Source of the DNA: Dicyema japonicum
Taxonomy: Eukaryota > Dicyemida > Rhombozoa > Dicyemidae
Length of the DNA: 64,000 nt
Assembly: GCA_011109175.1 (NCBI GenBank)
Contig: RDEW01000017.1
Location: 906,671-970,670, forward strand
Reading direction: 5' to 3'
Shown: positions 35,175 to 46,433 of the stretch, piece by piece
How the letters are laid out: every line of letters begins with the position of its first letter
Numbering within the stretch: position 1 is the first letter of the stretch
Position numbers and translations under genes: made by a program
Notes under the pieces: generated by a model
Database searches by the model: none
What the model saw: the letters and a program-made list of their open reading frames with translations, nothing else
Told to the model about the DNA's origin: nothing

Positions 35175-36260
35175 ATGTCTGCGCAAATATTTCATTTTTT
35201 TATTCATATGCCTGCTCAAATAAAAAAGTCTGAAGCTGAAATTAAGAAAAATCTTATTATCGGGGCTTATGAGGGAGATGGTGACTGGAGGGAACTTGCA
35301 AAATCTCTCGATGTTCCGAAAACTACTACTTATCGTTGGTTGAAAAACAAAAACAAACCTGATCAGCGAGGGGGATCAAAAGCAAAAAAATTTCTTGATA
35401 AACATAAAGATTATTGTGTTGAACAGCTCGAAATTAACCCTAGGATTACTCTTGAGACCTTGAGAATTCTTTTAAATTCTAATTTCAGCTTAAATGTTTC
35501 AAAAGAAACCATTCGAGTCCACTTGGACGGTGCCTGTTATTCTTTGAAAGATATCAGGTATGAACCAGAGAAAGGCAATAGTGAATTAAATAAAGAAAAA
35601 AGAAAAAAATTTATAACTTCATTATTGGAATATCAATCGGAGGAAATTCCAATATTATTTATGGATGAAACAAATATAAACATGCACATATCCCGTAAAA
35701 AGGGTCGATCAAAAAAAGGAACAAGGGCTAATGTCGTTGCAACAAGTTCGCGAGGTGCCAATGTACATTTCATTGGTTGCATCGGGTCCCTTGGATTGTT
35801 GCATTATGAATTCAAACGTGGATCCTTTAATAAAGAATCCGCCCATGAATGGGTGAGAATTTGTCTACGAAAAGCCAGGGAAGTTTACAATTTTCCAGTA
35901 GTGCTAGTAGTAGACAATGCTCCATGCCATTCAGGAATTGAAGAAATTGTCAGAGATAATGAATTCATCGGAAATAAAATTTTAAGATTGGGTCCCTATA
36001 GCCCTATGCTCAACCCAATTGAGAATATTTGGTCAGTTTTCAAAGCTGATGTAAAAAGACACATTGCTACAGATATGAAAAATATTTTGAATGGTGTGAG
36101 ACAAGAAGCTTTGTCAACTACGGAGTTTCGACTTCAAAAGTTAGAAGAAAGTATGATTAATTCATTATGTATAATCACTCCATCTTTATGCAACACCGTA
36201 ATTGCTAGAATTCAGAGGTTGGCCCCATCGGTGTTAAATAATGATGACATGGTTTATTAA
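35175..36260 (+). CDS. IS630/Tc1-mariner-type DDE transposase, intact
   Basis: 361 codons without a stop or intron. A helix-turn-helix region comes first (about residues 25-70, 'GDWRELAKSLDVPKTTTYRW'), then a second DNA-binding helix set ('INPRITLETLRILLNSNF'). The DDE_3 catalytic core follows: 'LFMDETN' with the first Asp, 'VVLVVDNAPCHSG' with the second, and 'GPYSPMLNPIENIWS' with the Glu, 35 residues after the second Asp. The ATG at 35175 is the longest choice; the in-frame ATG at 35208 ('MPAQIKKSEAEIKK') lacks the odd aromatic leader and may be the true start. Being intact, it may be the most recently active element in the window. Confidence 0.9.
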   Translation: MSAQIFHFFIHMPAQIKKSEAEIKKNLIIGAYEGDGDWRELAKSLDVPKTTTYRWLKNKNKPDQRGGSKAKKFLDKHKDYCVEQLEINPRITLETLRILLNSNFSLNVSKETIRVHLDGACYSLKDIRYEPEKGNSELNKEKRKKFITSLLEYQSEEIPILFMDETNINMHISRKKGRSKKGTRANVVATSSRGANVHFIGCIGSLGLLHYEFKRGSFNKESAHEWVRICLRKAREVYNFPVVLVVDNAPCHSGIEEIVRDNEFIGNKILRLGPYSPMLNPIENIWSVFKADVKRHIATDMKNILNGVRQEALSTTEFRLQKLEESMINSLCIITPSLCNTVIARIQRLAPSVLNNDDMVY

Positions 36261-36271
36261 ATAATTTTTGT

Positions 36272-36450
36272 TCCACTTTGCTTTTGGTAAGTTCCACTTT
36301 GCTTTTGGTAAGTACCACTTTGCTTTTGGTAAGTACCACTTTGCTTTTGGTAAGTACCACTTTGCTTTTGGTAAGAACCACTTTGCTTTTGGTAAGACCC
36401 ACTTTGCTTTTGGTAAGACCCACTTTGCTTTTGGTAAGACCCACTTTAAA
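36272..36450 (+). repeat. Right inverted end: eight 21-bp units
   Basis: Units follow each other without gaps and end in TT, TA, TA, TA, AA, AC, AC, AC, then a partial unit. The last two bases change in runs, which indicates stepwise tandem expansion. Each unit contains a GGTAAG splice-donor-like string. Confidence 0.9.
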
Positions 36451-36465
36451 CCTGAAATGGTATAG

Positions 36466-36545
36466 TAGACTTCCGAGCCTACTCATTTAAAGGAAGTAAT
36501 AGTCGCAACAAGGTTTTTGTAGGTGAACCTGCAGAAGGATCATTA
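36466..36545 (+). rRNA. 3' end of 18S rRNA (fragment)
   Basis: The segment matches the universal 18S terminus: 'AGGAAGTAATAGTCGCAAC', 'AAGGTTTTTGTAGGTGAACC', then 'GCAGAAGGATCATTA'. Differences from the standard eukaryote end are few (for example GTCGTAAC to GTCGCAAC and GTTTCCGTAG to GTTTTTGTAG). Upstream 18S sequence is absent beyond about 80 bp, where the transposon end begins. It is a detached fragment, not a working gene. Confidence 0.9.
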
Positions 36546-36865
36546 CTGAGACGATAAAACGATTATGTGTTGGCTTGTTGGTAAGCTAGGCACAGATAAG
36601 TGCAGTGTATTTAGTGCCTGTACGTAAATGGGTACTTTTGGGTGATGTTGTTGTTTACTTGGTTTAAAGTAACCTGTGTGAGTGTCATCTGGATGTAAAC
36701 CATAATTTGTTGCTTGGGTACAAAATGGGATGGGAGTAGTGTTAGACGCTCTCTGAACTAGTTATAAGCCATATAACGTGCGTGTAGCCTGCAGCACGTA
36801 TTGGTGTGCGTTTTTTGTGACCAACGATGAATTTAATTAGAACCTTTTTATAAAGCTAAGTAGGC
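36546..36865 (+). other. ITS1-like spacer after the 18S fragment
   Basis: About 320 bp with a G/T-rich composition unlike the AT-rich surroundings and no open frame, lying where ITS1 is expected. No 5.8S sequence follows, so the rDNA piece ends within or just after the spacer. Confidence 0.6.
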
Positions 36866-37675
36866 ATTCTTAGGGATAGAGGTACATCACCCTACACTCC
36901 AACACGGATCGCAGGTTGAAACCTTGGTAAAGAAATCTGGACACGGCACTGTACGCAAATAGGAATCTGTCGTAGACTCTGTTTTCATGAACCACATGCA
37001 CAGATGTGTAAAAACCATTGACGTCAAAGAGCTTCACACACTCTCTAGTCGACAAGGCGTTGAAAGAAGCATGAGGGAGAGGGTGGTGAATGTGGTAATT
37101 GCGATTTCTAAATATCTTGTACAGCTGGAGCCCTTAGAATAAAAACAACGAACAGAAGAACGGGAAGACTTTTCCTTTGAAAGGTGGGATATCTTGTTTG
37201 GGACGCCACTTGTGTCGACTGCTTCTCTGTTTCCAACCTCACGTCAACAGCTATTCCCCCCATGAACGGCCTCAGCAAGAGCCGAAACCCTTAAAGAAAA
37301 AAATTCGTGACCTTAGGAGAACAATTAGTCTTCAAATTCCTTTCAGCCGAAACCTCGGAATTCTTGAGACCCAAATCGATTTCCTTCCTATGTGCTATCT
37401 GATTTAGCAAAAAGGGGGAGAAACATCACAGAAGAGGAATGAACGATTGAGCGAATTTCCACACAAATTAGAAGAGAGAATGTGCTAGCAAACACACGTG
37501 ATCCTGGGACGTTTCAAAAGAGACATCAACATGGCCCGATGGTCCTCCCCGCTCCCAAACAAGCGAGTCGGCCGCATTACTGGATTTCGTAATCGTACTG
37601 GTATGCTCTTCGGTCTTAGAGATTTCAGAGGTATTGTAGAGGGAACTTCTAAAAGCCTTCTTTTAATCGCTCCGT
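36866..37675. other. No supported gene
   Basis: Short frames only (for example 37177-37407 +). Nothing recognisable was found. Confidence 0.3.
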
Positions 37676-38235
37676 AATTTTAAAAACCCTCTTTTGACTA
37701 GCTTCGATCTTCAGGGAATTGGTTCAAGAGATGAATGGGCCCGTTGAGCACACGCACAGGAGATGATGGTTCGATGTACTGTTTGTAGACAGAATTCAAG
37801 TCTTGACGTTTTCAGCCTCCATAATCCTGAGAGGCTTTTCAGAAGACTTTCATGATTTACGTGTTGCGAAAAGCACACGTGCCTGTTGAAGGTGATTCCC
37901 AGTATTTTCTGGTGTTTGCTAAACGGGGTTTCGGTATTATCCACCTTTAGCTCCACCGTCCGTCCTCTAACCAAACGAAGGTGGTCCAGATGTTGTTGTA
38001 ACCTGAGCAAATGCTCTCCGGAAGTGTCTTCTGAGGTGTCTGCAGAGGAATTATATCGGCGTGCTCTTCTTTGTGGTCGAATGGAATTCCTCTGCATGAA
38101 TCACCTTTCTCTGAATGGGTTTCCTAGCTCCTTCCAGAAGCGCAATAGATCCCGGCCATTTCTCAGAGTCGCCTCCTCCGCAAGGGGACTGGCGATGGAT
38201 GAGCTGTCGGATTGCATAAGCCGTGTGGTTAATTA
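37676..38235 (-). pseudogene. LINE family B fragment, region after the polymerase
   Basis: The minus-strand frame 37711-38097 contains 'HQKILGITFNRHVCFSQHVN' and 'SLSGLWRLKTSRLEF', the typical stretch following the RT fingers and palm in Jockey/CR1 elements. The 3' part aligns with 7940-8050. No polymerase motifs remain. Confidence 0.6.
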
Positions 38236-38638
38236 ATTAATCAATACAAAATTCACCGTCAGCGTTTTTATATTCAATATTACGGCATTAAACGATAAAA
38301 ATGTTAATTAAATTTGGAAAAATCGAAGAATTGGGGAGAACTAATCAGTCTGCTTGAAATACCCTGAAAATGTGTATGGGCCTGTCTCTAAGAGGAGACG
38401 AATTAACGGACTCAGACTTTGTCGATTCACGCTTTGTTCGTTATTGATGGCACTGTTTGCCGTGGCTTCCCTATAAAAGCCCCAGGAAGCATGATTCCAT
38501 AATATCGTCATCAGGAAGGGCAGGATTCATGTCGTTGTTTGGCACTCCTTAATCATATTATGCCACTTCTTACATTCGCTTAGCCTTTTTGCATAAATTT
38601 GAATATTTTTCTTTTGATTCATAAATCGATTAATTACA

Positions 38639-39072
38639 ATGCTAGCACCTAATTTGGTATCGTTTGATGTGGAAAACAATATATTTCCGAGATATTTCCC
38701 AAGAGCTCAACTGTCTCAGTTTCGAGAATTTAAAACTCTGCATCATGGCAATGTCCAGTCCACGGAGAATGCACCTCTACGTGGATGTTTTGGGTTTGAT
38801 GTACTCTCAAGGGGATATATTCACTCTGTAACGATCAGGAGGACTCTTGAAAGTATGTTAGTGGAATATAGGCACGGATTGGATTTTCAGGAGACAGATG
38901 TTGGTGAAGTTATTCATTACCTCCAACGAAAGCCTTTGAACGAGAAGATGATGTTTGAGTGGAATCACAATGCTTAAGTAAACACCAGCTAGACGACGGT
39001 GAGGATAAGTGTGCAGTGAAGGAGCTGGGTAGTGCCTCCAAACGATTGCGGTTAAAGAACAAGAGTACATAA
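38639..39072 (+). CDS. Unassigned two-exon small protein
   Basis: The ATG at 38639 opens 107 codons ('MLAPNLVSFDVENNIFPRYF'). Removing a 20-bp GT-AG segment at 38957-38976 joins it to a 31-codon exon rich in Lys and Asp ending at TAA 39070-39072 ('DKHQLDDGEDKCAVKELG'). The unspliced frame also stops soon after, at 38977. The protein of about 138 residues has no recognised domain. A clean ATG, long open frame and intron of the local type make a real gene likely. Confidence 0.55.
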
Positions 39073-39159
39073 TTACTTAATTAGAGCTATTGATTACTTA
39101 TTACCTAATTTGGCTAACATTTAAAAAATGAAATTTTTAATTTTTTATTTTAAAATGAG

Positions 39160-39620
39160 TAGTACTGGAGCCTGTGGATTGGACCGCGGAGATGGGAAAA
39201 GACCGGATGGGTTAAATATCTTTCCGTTCACTGAGGGAAAATCGCTCGTATGGGACTGCACTGTTGTGGATTCTTTCTCGAACTCGATGATGCTCAGCTC
39301 ACGCAGTCTGCTGGATCGGCAGCCGATCTGGCCGAGAAAATCAAGATTAAAAAATATGGCGAAATTGGAGACCGCTACCGTTTTGTACCGGTAGCAATCG
39401 AGACGTCTGGTGCGGCCGGAAGTATTACAGCCTCTTTCCTAAAGGAAATCGGGGGAAAATTGGCCCACCGTAAGAAAGACGTGCGGGAAGCGGTCTGGCT
39501 GAGGCAAAGAATTGGTGTCGCAGTTGTTCGCGGAAACGCTTACTCCGTGATGTCAGCAGCCGCTCTCCCCCATAGTTAATAAATATATTTTATTGTTAAT
39601 AAATTTTTCACATTAAAAAA
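39160..39620 (+). mobile_element. Retroelement C-terminal domain fragment, copy 2
   Basis: Over 90% identical by eye to 25506-25960, including 'KRPDGLNIFPFTEGKSLVW' and 'RGNAYSVMSAAALPHS', and ending in the same TTAATAAATTTTT tail. It starts abruptly inside the domain at 39160, as expected for a 5'-truncated insertion. Confidence 0.7.
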
Positions 39621-40154
39621 TGAAAAAATGACTTTTTTAAACAAGTATCTTTCGTGAGCGTATTCAGACGACATGCGTATTCAAACGGTAGGTCAATAAG
39701 TTTTTAAAAACTTTGTGAAGATTTGCGAAGAGGAAGAAGTCTATTTTGTACATATTTTGATAAGATAATTGAAGGGAATAGTGAGCAAATGTAAGTAACC
39801 CACCCCCAGTCGTACTAGAGAAGTTCCGCCTCTGTATAAGAGCAATGTCAATGGTCGTATCACACGTTTATCTAAAGTCCGGTGATACTCAGCTGGACTA
39901 TAGTCAACTTGGGGGTAACTCTGTCCAGAGTTAAGTTCAAAGTCATCATACCTGATTAACGAAATATGGGAAGTTGTTTGATACGGAAAAAAGCTGAGTC
40001 TGATAATATAGGCAGTTTACTCCACGAGGAGGTGACCAATGTGAAAGCCACGTGACGGGACCAATTAATCACTCGTTAAGAAAAAAATCTAAAGATTATT
40101 TTAAATAAAAATTATTCCAAAGATTATTTTAAATATTAGAATTAAATTAATTTG

Positions 40155-43100
40155 TTAATTTGACTGATTAAAAATACACTTTGGTCCTCTACTTCTTAGT
40201 TGAGACTTTAATTCATTAATCTGACAAACACCACCACTTACAACCTCACTTTGTAGTGATGATACCCTCATTTGATGACTTTTGTCATCCCCCTCCAGGA
40301 ACTCAATGTGTTCACTCAAGTCATTTATGTGTGTCTGTAATAGTCTGTTCTCCTGCGATAACTGACTGTTCTCCTTTTCGTAGTTCCTTTCCATCCATTG
40401 GATTGTGTCGCATATCCTCTGCCGCTCGACTCCGTTCTGTTGTCATTGACTCCTTTACCTTTTTGAAGTTGTTGTCTATCCTCTCTAATTTATGTTCCAA
40501 GAGTTCTTTCTCGTCCAATAGACTAGTCAGTGTTCTCTGCGCTTCCTTCAGTTTTGTCTGCGCTCTCTCCTCGCTTCTGGCAGCTTCTCTCATCTTCTCA
40601 TCCAGTCTGTCGTTCTCAGCCTTTAGTTGGACACAGCAGTCTGTCTTTGAGGCAGTCTGAGTCTCCAGGTCCCTTATTCGATAGCTGTCTTCTGCTATTT
40701 GATTCTCCAGTGAGTTCAGGTTCTCCGACAAAATCATATTCTCCTTTTTGTGGTCATTTATTTGATTTCTTGATTATTCGCACAAATACCTTAAATTTGA
40801 TATTTTGAGTTAAAACAGAGTCCTGTCCTTCCCCCAGTTTTCTGACTCCACCTTGATCGCGTTGAGGGATGCCGCCAGAGTTTCGATTTTTAATTCATTT
40901 TCCTTGATTATTTGGCTCTGCCGTTTGGACTGCCGGTTAAACCCTGATCGTTACATTATCCACGAATTCCTGATTCCCCCTCTCAAACTTGGTTATGGTT
41001 TTGCTTAGATTATCCACCGTCCTCTGTAGTGACACGTTTTTGTCTGTTAGGTCTTCCAGAACCTTGGATTCCTTCTCTCTCGTTTTTTGTAGTTCTAGTG
41101 GGTAATATTCCTTACTGATATTTCTTGTGATTGTTCTGCACTCAGTAGACTCATTTGTGCCACTTTTTCCTTCAAATTTCCATTAACCATCTCCACGTGT
41201 CTCCAATTTGCTTGAACCTCCGCTAAATTCTTTTTGAGATGGCCAATCTCCTCCTCGGCTTTTTCTTCGCTGTTTCTGATTTGTATAATTCGTTCCTTTA
41301 CTTGAGATAGCACAATTACAGTAAGGGATCTGACTTCTGCTTCCTTTTCGGACAGATTTTGTCCGCAACTCATCAACCTCTCCTTACAGACCTTCTTCTC
41401 CCTCTCAACCCTTCTAAGTTCCTCCCGTTGACTATTCAGTGAGTTTTGTGCTGTAATCAGTCGATCGTTTAGGTCAGACTTTTCTACGGTAATAAATCCC
41501 CAACACCATTGTCCAGAGCAGCCACGCTGTTTTTCAGCTTAGAGTATCCAATGTTGAGGGCGTTGTGCCTCTGCGTTAGTTCATCAAGGTTTGTCTGTAT
41601 GAGTCTGCACTGAGTCTCCAACTCATCCTACAGTGAGGACAACTGACTACTTTGGTCCTCTCGGAATTTATCAGTCGTTTTGAAAAGTTTAGAATCGCTG
41701 CTTTAAATGGCAGTATGTCATAGTCACGTGCTTCGCTATTATTTCTTTCAAAGGCCTCCATGTTTTCTCTACTAAGAGACCGGCCTCTTAAATTGTCCAA
41801 GGTCGCTCTCCTCTCCCTCAAAGGACTCGAACTCCTCGCCCTCACCGATGGAGGATCAACCCCCACAAACCGTCTTATCACAGTGCAAATGGTATCCAGC
41901 TTCCTGGAAGTCTCCTTTCTGGAACATTCATTCCTTCTGAGTTGTTCCTCCATCACTGAGAGTCTTCCCTCCTGAGCACTCAAAGACATCGTTAGGTCAG
42001 AGTTCTTATATTATCGAAATTACCTTATCCTCTGACTTTTGAGTAACCTTTCGTACATCATTTTGTCATCAGTCATTCGATTTGTTACATCACGAAGGTC
42101 ACCGACCACGTGCTGAATTTCCTTGTTTTTATTTTGGAGACACTCCTCCAGGTCGTCCTGGGTTCTGTACACTTGGTTTAGATTATTATGAAAGCCGTTC
42201 AGAGTTTCCTCTAAATCAGCAATCTGTAGTGAACCAGCTGACTTACATTTTGGCGGTAAAATATATTGTCATTCTGTAGGAGTTCCTGCTGCTCTGCCTG
42301 TCGTTCCAGTTTTTCACGGAGATTGCAGTTTGTCTGTCCCATCTCCTGTTTGTTGCGTGTCAATATGTCAATCTCCCTCTGATACACTTGCATTTCTCTG
42401 TTTGTCTTCACTAATTTATCCTCACTGTTCCTCAGACTGCTCTTGAGTCTTTCAATCTCCTCTTCTGACCGTTTGAGGCTGTCCTCAGACCCTATAAGTT
42501 GTGGTCATTCAAGACTTGATGCGTAGCCTTTGATTCTGCCAAAGCACGCATTGTCCCTGACCTCTCCGTCTCCAAGACTCTCATCTTCTCTTTGAGTCTT
42601 TCTAAGGTCGTTGAAATCATTTCTTTCCCCTGTTTCTCTTCCTCAACGAGTTCTGTGATGAGTAAAAATTCAAACTCTCCAAGTCTTGATTCTCCATCGT
42701 GAGGATGTTCTGTTGGTCCCTCAGAGCCGCCAGTTTAGAGTTCAGGGAAGATATTGTCTTCATATTATGGGAAATGTTATCTTCCAACATAACCACGTGT
42801 TTCTGAAGAGACTTAACATCAGATTTGGCTTTCTCCTTTTCTGAACTAATATCACTCAGTCTCTCAGTCAAAGTCCTCTCTGCTTGCCTACTTTGTTCCC
42901 TAAAATACGACCAACGCGAATACACGAGGTCGTCCAACTCTTCTTGCCTCTAAGGATCTGATCTTCCAATTGGCCCACGACCGCCTTGTTGGTCTCTGTC
43001 TGCTCTGAATGTTCATGTTTTGTATTAAAAAGCGATTGTTTAGCATTTTCCAACTCAGAACTAATCTCAGCATTTTCTTGTACGAGGATCCTCTTGTCAT

Positions 43101-46100
43101 ATTCGAGCTTTTGCACAATCATCATGGATAACCACCAATACCTCGTATCTGCTGCTTTTTAGCTTTACAATCTCCTCCTCGTACATATTCTGCATGTTTT
43201 TTTGCTCGCTTTTGACTGCCTCCACTCCTCGCTTGTATTCTAAGATTTGTTCTGCTGTTTGTTGCGCTGTTGCCGCCTTAATTTCTTCCACGTGGACGTT
43301 GCAGCTGTTTTGAACTCTTTCCTACAAAACTAAGACAACGACTACCATTTCACACAACAACTCCTTCCTTTCGCATTCACCCGCATCTTTTAGTTGTCTT
43401 ATTACACTTTCCAGGTGATTTGTTGCATCCACGTGCTCTTTTGTTAGTCTGCTAATTTCCTGTTTGTACGAGAAGTTCAAAAGATCCTTCTCTTTGAGGT
43501 TTGAGTTGATCTCATCTAGCCGTGACCAACCAGCAAACTCGACAGAGCCGAATTTTTATTGTTGATTTCATAAATTTCGGCCTCAAAGTATTTGTTTTGG
43601 GAGGACAAAGAACTCATCTTGGTTTCCATCTCCATGATGGCCCTTTCGAGACTGATTCGTTCAGTTTCTGAAATCTCCAAGTTCTCTCTCAGCCTAAACA
43701 CGGTTTCTTCGTATGAGGCGATCTTTTCCTTGAGCAGTTCGGCTGCTTCCGACAGTTTATCCCTCTCTCTCTTAATTCCATTACAATTTTCCCCCAATCT
43801 CGTCAACTCGTTGTGGAGACTCATGATTTCTTCGCTTAGTGAGTTCTTCTTTCTTGACGTCTGCGGGTCTGTTTACAAATCTACCTTTTTGAATTGAGCA
43901 AAGATTTCGTTCTTTTCCCTTATATTTTCGGTCAAGTCGAGTTCTAATCGCTGAATGTCTTTCTCCAAGCACTCAATTTGAAGGTTCCCAGCTAAGAGTG
44001 ATAACAGTGGAGAAACAGTTAAATTCCATCTCCAACTCTGATCTGTCCTGTTCGAGGCCATCATGCTGTTTTCAGATTCCAAATTTCAGTTTCTAGTTGA
44101 TTCTTCTCGTACTGTTCCTGAGATAATTTCCTCCCAATCTGAAGGTACACACTCATTTCTACCTTATTCAGCTGGGCACTCAATTTGTCATTCTCACATG
44201 CCTGTAGCTCCCCCTTTTTTCGCTCATTCACCATTGAATCCTCCAAGGCTGAGACTGTTGACTTTAATCCATGTAATTCATCCTGTAGTTTCCCCTCTCC
44301 TCTTCTATTTTTGTTTTATCTTCAGTCAGCTCGTTCAGCTGCTTCTCTAATGCATTTTTATCCGACTCCATTCTGTCAGACAATTCCTTAGTGAAGGTCA
44401 ATTCCTCCTTAGTCACAAAGATTGCCTTCTCCAACCGGGAGATGGTTGAATTTCTATATTTTAACTCACTGATAACCCCCGTTCTATTTCCTTACTTTGT
44501 CGAGTAATATTCCTCGACAGATCCTCCTTCTCTTCCCTTGACTCATCCAGTGTTACTGTTAGTTTGTTTTTCACACGACATAACTCGTCGTTACTGAGAG
44601 TGAGACTTTCGATTTTTTCCTTTAAGAGATCTTTCTCCTTTTCACTCCCTTTCACTCTGTCTTCCACCTCTTTTATCTTGCCAAGCAGTTTGGTGTTTTC
44701 TTGTTTTTCTGAATTTGCCGCTTCTTTTAGGGAATCGATTGAATTCTGCTGTTGAGTAAGCTTCTCGTGAAGGTTTTGTTCGACTTGTACGTATTTGGCC
44801 ACCTTGGAGTCCAGGTGGGCCAGTTTGTCGCTATTCTGAAGTAGCTTTGATCTAAGCTCGCTAATCTATGATTTCAGTATTTCAGCTACTCTTAGCTGTT
44901 TTGTGGTGTTTAAGGCTGAAACTACAGAGACTGCAGCAGCTGCGAAGGGACCCAATTTATGAGGGAGACTGTGGTTTTGTAGAATGGGGAATGAAGCCAA
45001 AAGTTCACTCTTGTCCCCCATCTCGTCATCCTCAAACACAATCTGACTATTCAGTACAATCTGACTTACCGATGATATTTGCTTAAGGGCGGTAAAAACA
45101 GAGTCATTTTCCTGCAATCTTTCCCTCAGAATCTCATTCTTTTCATGAACGTAGTTATTTTTTTCGTACTCCACGTGGTCTAACATTTGCTTGAGGTATG
45201 ATATCTCATTTTCTCTCTGATTTGCCTCAAACTGAGTTTTTGAATGCCGATCCTCCAGTTGTTTATAACTGAACTGTCACTGCATTAATACTTATTGATC
45301 AGAGACTCGTGTTCTGCACACAAACTGTCAAAGTCGGCGCTCAAAGTATTCATCTTCGACTAGATGTGACACAAAGACCTACTTGCTTGGCTTTCGCTTG
45401 ATTTGCAAAGTTTTCGTAGTAATTTTTTATTTTTTCGAAAGTAAGCAAAATCTCCTGTCTGGCTTGGGTCATTTCTCTCTCAGAAATGCTTCTCCCCACG
45501 AAAAACTGATTTTTAAGGTCGCCAAATTCTGTCCACATTTTTAGGATTTGTTGGTGGCTTTCAATCGACAATTCTTCTGATTTCTATGCCTCATTTCGGA
45601 GAATAACCCTTTCCTGAATTTGTAGCTGCCGTTCAACCTCCTGATTTCTTGACCTCATTTTGTCCAATTCTTCACTCATATTCTGCACACTGACAGTCAA
45701 GTGGCGATTGGACTCTGTGCCCTGTTCCAACTGTTCTCTCAGAAGTTCGTTAACTCTCATGAGGGCAGAGTTCCTAAACTTAACTATTTACTCAACCTGT
45801 TTCTCTTGCTCCTCCAAGTTTTGACTCAAATTTCTGTTGTCTTGTGAACTGATCACGTTTTGGGCACTCTTTTCCATTTTGTCGTTCTATTATTTACTCG
45901 TTTTGTTACGTTTTTTGATTCAAAGTATTTTCTTTCGGCTAGATCAGCCTTTTCCTTGTATTGAAGTACCTTCACTGCTTAATTAGTATTACCTTCGTTT
46001 GAAGTCTTTGGACCAAATCGTTCTGTCTCTGTTCGTTTAGTTGGTACGCATCAATCTTGCTTTTAAATTTATTGCATTCAGCCTCCAGTTTTTTGGTCGT

Positions 46101-46433
46101 TTCACTGGTCTTCTGGTTTGGTGGCCGAGCTCTAAATCCGTCTCGTTCGATCCGGCGGCCGAACTTTCAAGCTAAAGGTAATCAAGCTAGATTGTCGCGA
46201 ATAGTAACAGTTGCCTAGTTTAAGTGTCAAATTGGAAGACATAGTATAGCACTGACAGCACATAACACTAAGCTCACTACACTCGCAGCAACGGACTAGC
46301 AGTATAATACCAGGGTATTGTATTTATGAGCCAATTCTTCTTTTTCCTGACGTAACTTTGACATCATCCTTTCTAATTTCCTCAATTCCTTTGTTAAGCT
46401 TTGATTTTCGCTGTAAAGATTGGGCTCTTTCAT
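40155..46433 (-). CDS. Long coiled-coil protein, probably rootletin
   Basis: The ATG (46433-46431) starts 'MKEPNLYSENQSLTKELRK'. The gene then reads as heptad-rich coiled coil for over 6 kb to a stop at 40155, interrupted by many 21-24-bp introns (for example 40437-40458). Short frames throughout are Glu/Lys/Gln/Leu-rich. One non-coiled insert at about 41760-41890 reads 'LDTICTVIRRFVGV' then 'RARSSSPLRERRATLDNLRG'. A Ser/Arg/Pro hinge of this kind in the middle of a giant coiled coil recalls rootletin, the ciliary rootlet protein, and would suit a ciliated animal. Other coiled-coil cytoskeletal proteins are not excluded. The first intron (46113-46310) is far longer than the rest. Confidence 0.7.
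46113..46310 (-). other. 198-bp intron with a probable insertion
   Basis: The GT (46310) and AG (46113) borders join 'AHKYNTL' to 'KTSETTKKLEAE' in frame. It is about eight times longer than the other introns of this gene. Inside, 46121-46165 holds a GC-rich, B-box-like string (TCGTTCGATCCGG) and a TGGCCGAGC string, so a small tRNA-derived insertion is possible. Confidence 0.5.

Larger units (their letters stand above)
34852..36450 (+). mobile_element. IS630/Tc1-like transposon with tandem-repeat inverted ends
   Basis: The left end holds two and the right end eight copies (36272-36439, plus a partial) of a 21-bp unit, CCACTTTGCTTTTGGTAAG plus two variable bases on the right and its reverse complement on the left. 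Both arrays meet the same inner sequence AATAATTTTTGTT, so the ends are true inverted repeats of unequal length. Between them lie a second 21-bp iteron array (34931-35160) and an intact transposase. The outer borders and target duplication are not clear. Confidence 0.85.

Noticed and set aside
41760-41975. Plus-strand 71-codon frame opposite the coiled-coil gene
   Set aside because: It mirrors the Ser/Arg hinge on the minus strand, where neighbouring exons and introns are consistent.
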